A stretch of 21,496 nucleotides of DNA from Roseomonas xinghualingensis. Lineage in GTDB: Bacteria > Pseudomonadota > Alphaproteobacteria > Acetobacterales > Acetobacteraceae. The stretch lies in the NCBI RefSeq assembly GCF_025791835.1, contig NZ_JAOXLP010000042.1, forward strand, positions 1 through 21,496. The letters are read 5' to 3'. Below the pieces are notes generated by a model, which was not told where the DNA came from, made no database searches, and saw only the letters and a program-made list of their open reading frames with translations. Shown here piece after piece: positions 16,890 to 21,496 of this stretch. The position numbers and the translations under genes are program-made. The first letter of the stretch is position 1; each line of letters begins with the position of its first letter.

Positions 16890-17215
16890 GCGCGCGCCTC
16901 CATGATGGCGAGGGCAGCGAGGGCTGCCGGAAGGTTGGGATAGAGCACTGGGAGGCGTGCCCCCGGATGCAGCAGGCCGGCGCGGGGCAGGCCATCAGGA
17001 TTGGCGGCGTCCGGCATCAGGATCACGCGCGGCGGCACCACCCTGCGCTCGCGGGCACGCTGCGCGTCCGCCCAGGCAAACAGGTCCGGGCCAGCGTTGA
17101 TGGTCACGGGGCGACGCTTCACCTGGCGCCCTCCACGCCGTCGCACTGCGTGGTCTCGCCCAGCAGCGTGGAGCAGGACGTAGCCCTTCTGGCCGGTGTT
17201 CTGGGTGTCTTGCAT
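16886..17215 (-). CDS. Small protein of unknown function at the head of the primase operon
   Basis: From ATG 17215 (GGAGG nine bases upstream) it has 109 residues. An in-frame GTG at 17122 has an even better ribosome site (GGAGGG six bases upstream) and would give 78 residues starting VKRRPVTINAGPDLFAWADA. The conserved-looking part begins there, so the shorter form may be the true or an additional product. It contains VVPPRVILMPDAANPDG, a helix YPNLPAALAALAIMEARA at the end, and no signal peptide or cysteine pattern. The stop overlaps the primase ATG. Not recognised; position suggests an accessory replication or regulatory role. Confidence 0.6.
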   Translation of the reverse strand: MQDTQNTGQKGYVLLHAAGRDHAVRRRGGRQVKRRPVTINAGPDLFAWADAQRARERRVVPPRVILMPDAANPDGLPRAGLLHPGARLPVLYPNLPAALAALAIMEARA

Positions 17216-17325
17216 TTTCGCGATCCTCCATGGGGAGGCGCGGAAGGGCGTTGGAGAAGCGGCGGAGGTGCGCTATGTGCGGGTGGTCAGAGAGTTCCCG
17301 CGTAATACCACAGCACACAGTTCCG

Positions 17326-17358
17326 CCCCCGCCGGCCACCCAGCCGCGCGGGGGTTTT
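17326..17358 (+). terminator. Hairpin followed by TTTT (weak candidate)
   Basis: CCCCCGC (17326-17332) pairs with GCGGGGG (17348-17354), followed by TTTT on the plus strand. No plus-strand gene precedes it in the element. On the minus strand it follows the stop of the HTH gene by a few bases but lacks a T-tract. It lies in the 145-bp gap (17216-17360) that must also hold any promoter of the primase operon. Confidence 0.3.
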
Positions 17359-17360
17359 CA

Positions 17361-17642
17361 TTAGTCGGCGCGGCTCGCGGTGGCCGGACCGCTCTTGATC
17401 GCCGGAGCGGCGTCCATGCGCTCCCGTGCAATGCGGAACACGTCGGCCAAGGGGACAATGAGGCGGCCGTTAATCACCTTCCCGGCGAGAGGCCACCTCT
17501 CTAACGACCTGGCCGAGACACCGAAGAAATAGTGCGTGACCAGGGCAGCAGCGCGCTGTCGGTCAACGTACTTCGGCAGTACCTTGAGGTCGGCATCGGC
17601 GGGAAGGGTCGCGAGGTTAACTTGCGTAGGGCTGTAGCGCAC
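17361..17642 (-). CDS. Helix-turn-helix protein, AlpA/excisionase-like
   Basis: A 93-residue protein from GTG 17642, preceded by GGAGG with 7-base spacing. Residues 22-75 (LPKYVDRQRAAALVTHYFF, then VSARSLERWPLAGKVINGR and LIVPLADVFRIARERM) form a winged-helix/MerR-type DNA-binding unit as in AlpA and Xis proteins: a tyrosine-led strand, a recognition helix around SARSLERWPL, and a wing around INGRLIV. Such proteins bend DNA for excision or activate integrase and operon transcription in satellites and prophages. It lies upstream of the replication operon and downstream of an unrecognised gene. The C-terminal tail is Ala/Ser-rich and probably disordered. Confidence 0.8.
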   Translation of the reverse strand: MRYSPTQVNLATLPADADLKVLPKYVDRQRAAALVTHYFFGVSARSLERWPLAGKVINGRLIVPLADVFRIARERMDAAPAIKSGPATASRAD

Positions 17643-17656
17643 TTGTCACCTCCCTG

Positions 17657-17677
17657 AGCGGGCCACGGCGGCCCGCT
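17657..17677. promoter_or_regulatory. Inverted repeat upstream of the HTH gene (possible operator)
   Basis: AGCGGGCC (17657-17664) and GGCCCGCT (17670-17677) form a perfect 8-bp inverted repeat with a 5-base spacer, 14 bases in front of the HTH gene start. It could be an operator for autoregulation or an RNA hairpin; no T-tract follows. Confidence 0.4.
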
Positions 17678-17750
17678 GCGGATGACAGGGCATGAAGCGC
17701 AGAAACGGCGGTCATGCAGTAAGAGATAAATCGTCGTCCCGGTGCGCGGA

Positions 17751-18329
17751 TTAATCTTCGGTAGCTGGACCGTTCCGCCCCTTTGCCTGCAGCGTCTTGA
17801 CGGCCTTGCCGAGTTCAACCGCGAAGCCTTCCAAGCTCTTGAACGGCGCCGGCTGATTGTCGCGCGCCTTCATTGCGGCGAGCGTTCTGCCGAATGCACG
17901 GTAGCTCATCGTCGGATAGTCCGGCTGTAGATCAAGATAAAGCTGTGCAAGAAAGGTGATGTCGCGCTTTGGAGGTGCGCCCCGCCGATTTTTCTGCGAC
18001 CGCAAAAGTTGGTTCAACTCCTCCACTCTCATGCGTTTCCGACGAACCTTGTTCGCCAGCGCATGCAGTATATTCGAAGCACCCACCGCCCCATGCTTCG
18101 CGACCAGCGCGCCGACGATTTGACGCAGATCAGGGTCGGGGCAGTCCCGCTCCGATGGAGCGTAAAGCGCGGCGGCGAAAGCCACGCAGCTTGCGTCGGG
18201 AAGGTAGCGCATTAACGCATTGCGCCGATATGGGGGGGCGGCGCCGTTCGTTGGGGCTGCCTCCTGCGTCAGAGGCTCCTTCAACCCAAAAAGCAGGTTT
18301 GAGGGTGTGTCCTCGCGGTCCTTAGACAA
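17751..18329 (-). CDS. Unrecognised element protein, probably DNA- or RNA-related
   Basis: I do not recognise this protein. The open frame runs back to 18470, but the part upstream of 18329 is proline-rich and looks non-coding. TTG 18329 has GGAG seven bases upstream and gives 192 residues; ATG 18212 (153 residues) has no ribosome site. Visible parts are a polar N-terminal region, a helical domain LRQIVGALVAKHGAVGASNI, a strongly basic ANKVRRKRMRVEELNQLLRS followed by RRGAPPKRDI, and a C-terminal helical section ending KTLQAKGRNGPATED. No catalytic motif or cysteine cluster is visible. The basic middle suggests nucleic-acid binding. It precedes the HTH gene by 108 bases. Confidence 0.65.
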   Translation of the reverse strand: MSKDREDTPSNLLFGLKEPLTQEAAPTNGAAPPYRRNALMRYLPDASCVAFAAALYAPSERDCPDPDLRQIVGALVAKHGAVGASNILHALANKVRRKRMRVEELNQLLRSQKNRRGAPPKRDITFLAQLYLDLQPDYPTMSYRAFGRTLAAMKARDNQPAPFKSLEGFAVELGKAVKTLQAKGRNGPATED

Positions 18330-18396
18330 TCCGCGTCTCCGCACGCTCCGCAGGCAGGGCGGCAGGGCGGCCGGGTGCGGAGGGCTCCTGGCGCTA

Positions 18397-18412
18397 GGGG
18401 GTGGCCACCCCC
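18397..18412. repeat. 16-bp perfect palindrome
   Basis: GGGGGTGGCCACCCCC, in the 218-bp gap (18330-18547) between the unknown gene and the secreted-protein gene. A second inverted repeat, CGAGGGAG/CTCCCTCG (18453-18460 with 18472-18479), follows. Either could be a terminator of the secreted-protein gene (minus strand) or an operator of the unknown gene. Confidence 0.6.
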
Positions 18413-18452
18413 GCCCTGTCAGTGAAGAGTGTAGCAGGCGCGGCCGAGCACG

Positions 18453-18479
18453 CGAGGGAGGGGGTGGCACTCTCCCTCG
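18453..18479 (-). terminator. Possible terminator hairpin of the secreted-protein gene
   Basis: An 8-bp stem (CGAGGGAG with CTCCCTCG) and an 11-base loop, 69 bases beyond the stop of the secreted-protein gene. No T-tract follows on the minus strand, so the call is weak. Confidence 0.25.
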
Positions 18480-18546
18480 GACATTCCGCGGCTTGCTTTT
18501 TGGGGCGGTGCTTGTTCACGGCTCGGTCGAGCGCGAGCCAAACCCG

Positions 18547-18570
18547 ATTAGCGGGTTAGCAGGTATAGCA
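18547..18570 (+). repeat. 9-bp repeat cluster at the end of the secreted-protein gene (3 units)
   Basis: ATTAGCGGG, TTAGCAGGT and ATAGCAG in a row (TAGC at 18549, 18557 and 18566). They cover the stop codon of the gene. Same unit as the other WTTAGCRGS clusters; a lone TAGCAGG also occurs at 18432. Confidence 0.65.
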
Positions 18571-18988
18571 GTGCAGCATTCCGGCGTGTGTCTTCCTGGC
18601 GTTGCATCTGGTCGGCGTGCCAGCGCGCGAGGACAGCGCGAGCTTGGCTGTCGGTCATGCGGCGGGCGTCATAGGCTGCAATGATTTCAGCCAGGGTCGC
18701 GTCGTAGGAATACAGCATCGCGTTCATGGATCCCGTTGGGGTTCGGGCCAGAACCTGCCTTCGGCAGACGGCCCATGCGCGCATCTCGGTTATTGGGCAC
18801 TCGTTCATCGGCTCGACCGGGCCGAGAACCGCATGGGCCTCCGCCTCGCTCTCGGCTTCCAACGCTGCCGCCTCCTGCTCCGCCTCAATGGCCCGGGCGT
18901 ATGGACCTGTTCCTGCGGCTGCGGGGGACGAAAATTGCGGCAGGGCGGCCCACCCGGCCAGAAACGCTAGAACCACAATCCGTCGCAT
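18548..18988 (-). CDS. Small secreted protein of unknown function (element cargo)
   Basis: A 146-residue protein from ATG 18988, with GGAGG five bases upstream. Residues 1-25 are a clear signal peptide (MRRIVVLAFLAGWAALPQFSSPAAA). An Ala/Glu-rich helical stretch follows (IEAEQEAAALEAESEAEAHA), then two cysteines in NECPITEMRAWAVCRRQVLA that may form a disulfide, and a C-terminal amphipathic region with MTDSQARAVLARWHADQMQR. I do not recognise a family. It is the only exported protein in the element and stands alone between two gaps of about 215 bases, so it may be independently expressed cargo. A role in exclusion of other elements is speculation. Confidence 0.7.
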   Translation of the reverse strand: MRRIVVLAFLAGWAALPQFSSPAAAGTGPYARAIEAEQEAAALEAESEAEAHAVLGPVEPMNECPITEMRAWAVCRRQVLARTPTGSMNAMLYSYDATLAEIIAAYDARRMTDSQARAVLARWHADQMQRQEDTRRNAALLYLLTR

Positions 18989-19054
18989 TCCATCCTCCCG
19001 CAGAGGATGTGGACGTTATCGCAACATTCTGCTCGGAGAGAAGAGGGGCAGCCA

Positions 19055-19081
19055 TTTAGCAGGATTCGCGGGTTTAGCAGG
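19055..19081 (+). repeat. 9-bp iteron-like cluster downstream of the integrase (3 units)
   Basis: TTTAGCAGG, ATTCGCGGG and TTTAGCAGG follow each other with an exact 9-base period. They lie in the gene-free 18989-19204 stretch between the secreted-protein gene and the integrase stop. This is the intergenic cluster with the most regular spacing, and a candidate origin or regulator site. Confidence 0.7.
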
Positions 19082-19204
19082 GGGGCGATCGATGCTGAGA
19101 TTTCCGCGCGGCGCCACCATGGGAGGCGGGGCGTCCGGCTCTCCCGCCGGGCTGTTGGCACTATTGACCTAATTGGCGGGAAGGTGGTGAGGCGCAGAGA
19201 GACC

Positions 19205-20617
19205 TCACAGTCCTCTCCCGGATAGCGGCACCACCACCGCCTCCCGATCAGGGCGTCCCTCAACCGCCGCCATCAATAGCTCGTTCCAACGCCGCATGGC
19301 GGCTTCCTGCTCGGGGAGGCGTCGGGCCTGCTGGTACACGCCCAGCACGCCGCCGCGGGTCGCTGCCTGCCGGTGGTTGAGCATGGCGTCTGCCACTGCT
19401 TCTGCCACTCCATGCTCCGCCAGCACCGTGACGAAGGAGCGGCGGAAGTCGTGCCAGCGCCAGCCAGTCAGGCCACTCGCTTTGTCCATGGCGGCCTTCA
19501 TGTCGCTCCACGTGGAGATGGCGGCGCCAGCCTTCGGAGAGGGGAACACCAGCCCCGTCTTCGGCCGCCCCCCTGTCTCCCAGCGGGTCAGCAGCAGGAC
19601 ATGGGCGATGTAGGGAAGGGGAAGGCGGTGGGGGTCCCCGTTCTTCGTCAGCTTCCCCGGCATGATCCAGGCCCCGGCCTCCAAATCGAGGTGGGACCAA
19701 TCAACCTTCGCCGCCTCTCCCCGGCGGCAGGGCAGGGCAATCAGGCAGCGGATTAGGTCCCGGTGCACGGCAAGGAATCCAGTCTCGCCTAAGTCCGCCT
19801 CTGCTGTGCCGGCGGCGTGCCAGAGGCGGGCAAGGTCGGTTAGCGGCAGGTGGTGGGAACGGGGTTTCGGAGCGCGGGGGCGCCGTCCCTTGCTAATGGC
19901 GAGGCAGGGGTTCAGAGCGATCATCCCTTCGTCCTGGCACCAGTCGAGGAAGCGGGAGAGGGCGCCGAAGCGATGCCGGGCGGTGGCGGGGCGCTTGGCC
20001 TCGGCGATCAGGAGGGACCGAATCTCCCTTGCTCCGATGGCGGACACCGGCAGGTTGCCGGCCTTCATGGTCTCCACGGACTGTTTGACCTGTTGCAGCT
20101 CCGCCTTCTGAACCGCCGGGGAGAGAAGGCCGGTGCCCCGTAGCTTCGGGCGGGAGGGGAGGGCGGTGGTGTAGTCCTCCACCAGCCGATCCACGGTGGC
20201 GGCGCGGTCCAGAGCCGCCTTGGCGATCTTCTCTCGCCGCACTGTGGCTGGGTCCGTGCCACCCTTAGCCTCCCCCTTCACCTTGGCGGCGGCCTGCCTG
20301 GCCTGCTCCGGGGAATGGGTTGCTGGCGCGCCCACCACCAATTCCCGTGTCGCGGGGCGCTTACCCGTCCTGGGGTCCAAGCCTCGCGGCTTGTAGGACA
20401 CCACCCAGCTCATGGAGGTGGGGTTCACCACCAGGGCCAGCCCCCGGCATTCGGTGTCGCGGATCGTCAGGCGGAAGTCAGGACGGCGGCGGCGCCAAGC
20501 CGCATCCACCGTCGCCTTGGTGATCCGTACCGGCCCCTCGGATGCCTTCTCCATCGCCGCCACCATCCCTCCGTGAAGTGTACGGGCGGAAGTCTCCGCG
20601 TCCGTCCGCCCGGACAT
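19205..20617 (-). CDS. int: Tyrosine recombinase (integrase)
   Basis: Up to 470 residues if started at ATG 20617. All catalytic residues are present: Arg298 in CRRGEA, Lys325 in LTKNGDPHRLPL, His389 and Arg392 in HDFRRSF, His415 in LNHRQ, and Tyr428 in GVYQQ. An N-terminal DUF4102-type arm-binding region (about 30-100) and a SAM-like core-binding domain (about 140-245) precede them. It catalyses site-specific integration into tRNA-Lys and, with an excisionase, excision. The start at 20617 lies inside the 27-bp arm repeat and has no ribosome site; ATG 20566 and 20554 near GGAGGG (20572-20567) are alternatives, so the true N-terminus may be 17-21 residues shorter. Confidence 0.95.
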   Translation of the reverse strand: MSGRTDAETSARTLHGGMVAAMEKASEGPVRITKATVDAAWRRRRPDFRLTIRDTECRGLALVVNPTSMSWVVSYKPRGLDPRTGKRPATRELVVGAPATHSPEQARQAAAKVKGEAKGGTDPATVRREKIAKAALDRAATVDRLVEDYTTALPSRPKLRGTGLLSPAVQKAELQQVKQSVETMKAGNLPVSAIGAREIRSLLIAEAKRPATARHRFGALSRFLDWCQDEGMIALNPCLAISKGRRPRAPKPRSHHLPLTDLARLWHAAGTAEADLGETGFLAVHRDLIRCLIALPCRRGEAAKVDWSHLDLEAGAWIMPGKLTKNGDPHRLPLPYIAHVLLLTRWETGGRPKTGLVFPSPKAGAAISTWSDMKAAMDKASGLTGWRWHDFRRSFVTVLAEHGVAEAVADAMLNHRQAATRGGVLGVYQQARRLPEQEAAMRRWNELLMAAVEGRPDREAVVVPLSGRGL

Positions 20618-20632
20618 TGCCCGGACATTCGG
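20606..20632 (+). repeat. Right arm-type repeat of the element (27 bp)
   Basis: Identical and co-oriented with 13216-13242, again two tandem GCCCGGACATT units. It lies 124 bases inside attR and overlaps the furthest-upstream integrase start. Candidate integrase arm-binding site and possible autoregulatory site. Confidence 0.8.
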
Positions 20633-20682
20633 TGCGGAAGCAAGCGGAGAGGGGCGGGGGCGGGAGGAAGGGCGGCGACGAC

Positions 20683-20695
20683 TAACCTATTGATA
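20683..20695 (-). promoter_or_regulatory. Consensus IHF-binding site
   Basis: The minus strand reads TATCAATAGGTTA, an exact match to WATCAANNNNTTR. It sits in an AT-rich island between the right arm repeat and attR, where IHF bends DNA in lambda-type attP sites. The same island could also supply a -10 element for the integrase promoter. Confidence 0.7.
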
Positions 20696-20756
20696 ATACC
20701 TAATCCTGCGGGGTCATGCGGAGGGGCGCGGGGACAAGCGGGAAATGCGGGCCAGT

Positions 20757-20804
20757 GACTTTTAATCTTGGGGTCCTGGGTTCGAGCCCCAGCGGGCGCA
20801 CCAA
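20757..20804 (+). repeat. attR (48-bp direct repeat, partial tRNA-Lys)
   Basis: Identical to 13101-13148. It holds only the 3' part of a tRNA-Lys and is not a functional tRNA. DNA to the right is the original chromosomal neighbour of the tRNA gene. The following stretch to 21047 has no convincing gene. Confidence 0.95.
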
Positions 20805-21047
20805 CAAACTCAGTATTGTATAAAAAATAGGGCAGTTGACTGAAGCTGCCTCCTCCGCCGGTCTCGGCTTCAGGCTCGGCACGTCCGGCTGGACGCCAGC
20901 CTGTATCGGTGCGGCCCATGTCTTAGCGCTGGCCGTCTGCAGGCCTGAGACAGGCAGGAAGATCCAATAGATTTTTGTAACTTCAATCAGGCCGACCGAA
21001 GTTTTCCCGGAGCAGGTCTCCCGGAAGCGTGAATGCGCTCTCCAAGC

Positions 21048-21076
21048 CCGACTTCACGCAATGAGCGTGAAGTCGG
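21048..21076 (-). terminator. Hairpin overlapping the RTX gene stop
   Basis: A perfect 12-bp stem (CCGACTTCACGC at 21048-21059, GCGTGAAGTCGG at 21065-21076) with a 5-base loop. The hairpin spans the last seven or so codons and the TGA stop. No T-tract follows, so it may be an mRNA 3'-end structure rather than an intrinsic terminator. Confidence 0.5.
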
Positions 21077-21496
21077 TTGCGGCAAGTGAGGGTTGACCGG
21101 AGAAGGTTGCAATGACGATCTGCTCTCCTGTTCCGGTACCATCTGCGTCCCACCACAACTTGCCTGTATCGGTCTCATAGACGAACTGCCCGCCTGCCAG
21201 GGTAGCGAGGCCCGCGCTGTTGGCGGTGAATTGGTCGGCGGTGAGGGCGGTTCCGGAGAGGCCCCCGCCAAATCCTGCACGCGAAATCTGAAGACGGTCC
21301 ACACCGGAAACGAAGTCGTCTATGGTATCGCCGCCCTCATTCGGGGTGAGATACTGGAACACATCCGCTCCCGCCCCACCGACAAGCCTGTCGGCGCCGG
21401 CGCCGCCAATCAGCGTATCATCGCCATCGCCGCCATAAAGGATGTCGTTTCCTGTCCCGCCATCCAGGCGATTGGCGGCTGAGTTTCCGGTGAGCA
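21054..21496 (-). CDS. RTX/serralysin-type calcium-binding repeat protein, C-terminal end (partial)
   Basis: The frame continues past the right edge (first full codon begins at 21494). About 147 residues are visible. The entering part holds RTX nonapeptides ([20 protein letters not shown] then [20 protein letters not shown]), which bind calcium as a parallel beta roll. Then comes the C-terminal block typical of peptidase M10 serralysin C-terminal domains: [37 protein letters not shown] and the end [10 protein letters not shown]. Such tails direct type I (ABC) secretion, so this is an exported protein. The catalytic or adhesive part lies outside the window. An internal GTG at 21362 is only a codon in this frame, not a start. 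Confidence 0.88.
   Translation of the reverse strand, partial: LTGNSAANRLDGGTGNDILYGGDGDDTLIGGAGADRLVGGAGADVFQYLTPNEGGDTIDDFVSGVDRLQISRAGFGGGLSGTALTADQFTANSAGLATLAGGQFVYETDTGKLWWDADGTGTGEQIVIATFSGQPSLAATDFTLIA

Larger units (their letters stand above)
13101..20804. mobile_element. 7.66-kb integrated element in tRNA-Lys (satellite/IME-like)
   Basis: The element is bounded by exact 48-bp repeats (13101-13148 and 20757-20804). It carries one tyrosine integrase and nine other minus-strand genes, including an AlpA/Xis-like protein and a primase-DUF3987 replication block. No capsid, tail, terminase, portal, relaxase or type IV secretion gene is visible. Size and content fit a phage satellite of the PICI type or a small integrative mobilisable element. 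That class assignment is inference; the boundaries are seen directly. Confidence 0.9.

Noticed and set aside
18967..19263. 98-codon minus-strand open frame between integrase and the secreted-protein gene
   Set aside because: It overlaps the integrase end and the secreted-protein start, has no ribosome site or family pattern, and spans the repeat cluster.
20757..20804. Second tRNA-Lys gene
   Set aside because: Only the 3' half is present; the acceptor 5' strand and D arm are missing, so it is attR.

Overview
This window looks like chromosomal DNA of a GC-rich alphaproteobacterium, most likely an Acetobacteraceae (Roseomonas-like) organism. The pointers are the high GC content, a LexA box of the alphaproteobacterial type (GTTC-N7-GTTC) in front of uvrA, a UvrA whose first zinc finger has lost a cysteine as is usual in Alphaproteobacteria, and family-typical versions of YajC, GyrA and a DUF815 ATPase. 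The taxon is an inference; no rRNA is present. Positions 1-13071 are core chromosome. In order they hold: the tail of an isocitrate lyase/PEP mutase family gene, a secreted DUF192 protein, a short AHSA1-like remnant, a minus-strand pair (DUF815 ATPase then NAPE-PLD-like metallo-hydrolase), yajC, a convergent Fe-type superoxide dismutase, a phytoene-synthase-fold protein resembling complex I assembly factor NDUFAF6, then uvrA (minus) divergent from ssb-gyrA-coaD and two tandem cyclophilins. The uvrA/ssb divergence with a LexA box between them is the classic SOS layout. Positions 13072-20804 hold a tRNA-Lys(TTT) gene and a 7.66-kb integrated element. The last 48 bp of the tRNA region (anticodon loop through CCA plus one base) are repeated exactly at 20757-20804, giving attL and attR. 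All element genes lie on the minus strand. Read from attR inward they are: tyrosine integrase, a small secreted protein, an unrecognised protein, a helix-turn-helix (AlpA/Xis-like) protein, a small unknown protein, a primase-like protein, a DUF3987 ATPase/helicase-like protein, a zinc-ribbon protein with SGF repeats, and two small mobile-element proteins. Most genes of the replication block overlap by a few bases (ATGA/GTGA style), so they look like one operon. No capsid, terminase, relaxase or conjugation gene is visible, so the element looks like a minimal satellite or mobilisable island that relies on a helper. Two structural signals in the element are not explained by genes. First, identical 27-bp repeats (each two tandem 11-bp units) lie just inside both att sites, with a consensus IHF site between the right-hand repeat and attR; joined in a circle these make a classic attP. 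Second, a 9-bp unit close to WTTAGCRGS occurs in four clusters, iteron-like, two inside genes and two at or near gene ends. Positions 20805-21496 return to the chromosome: a gene-free stretch and then the 3' end of an RTX/serralysin-type calcium-binding repeat protein running off the right edge on the minus strand.
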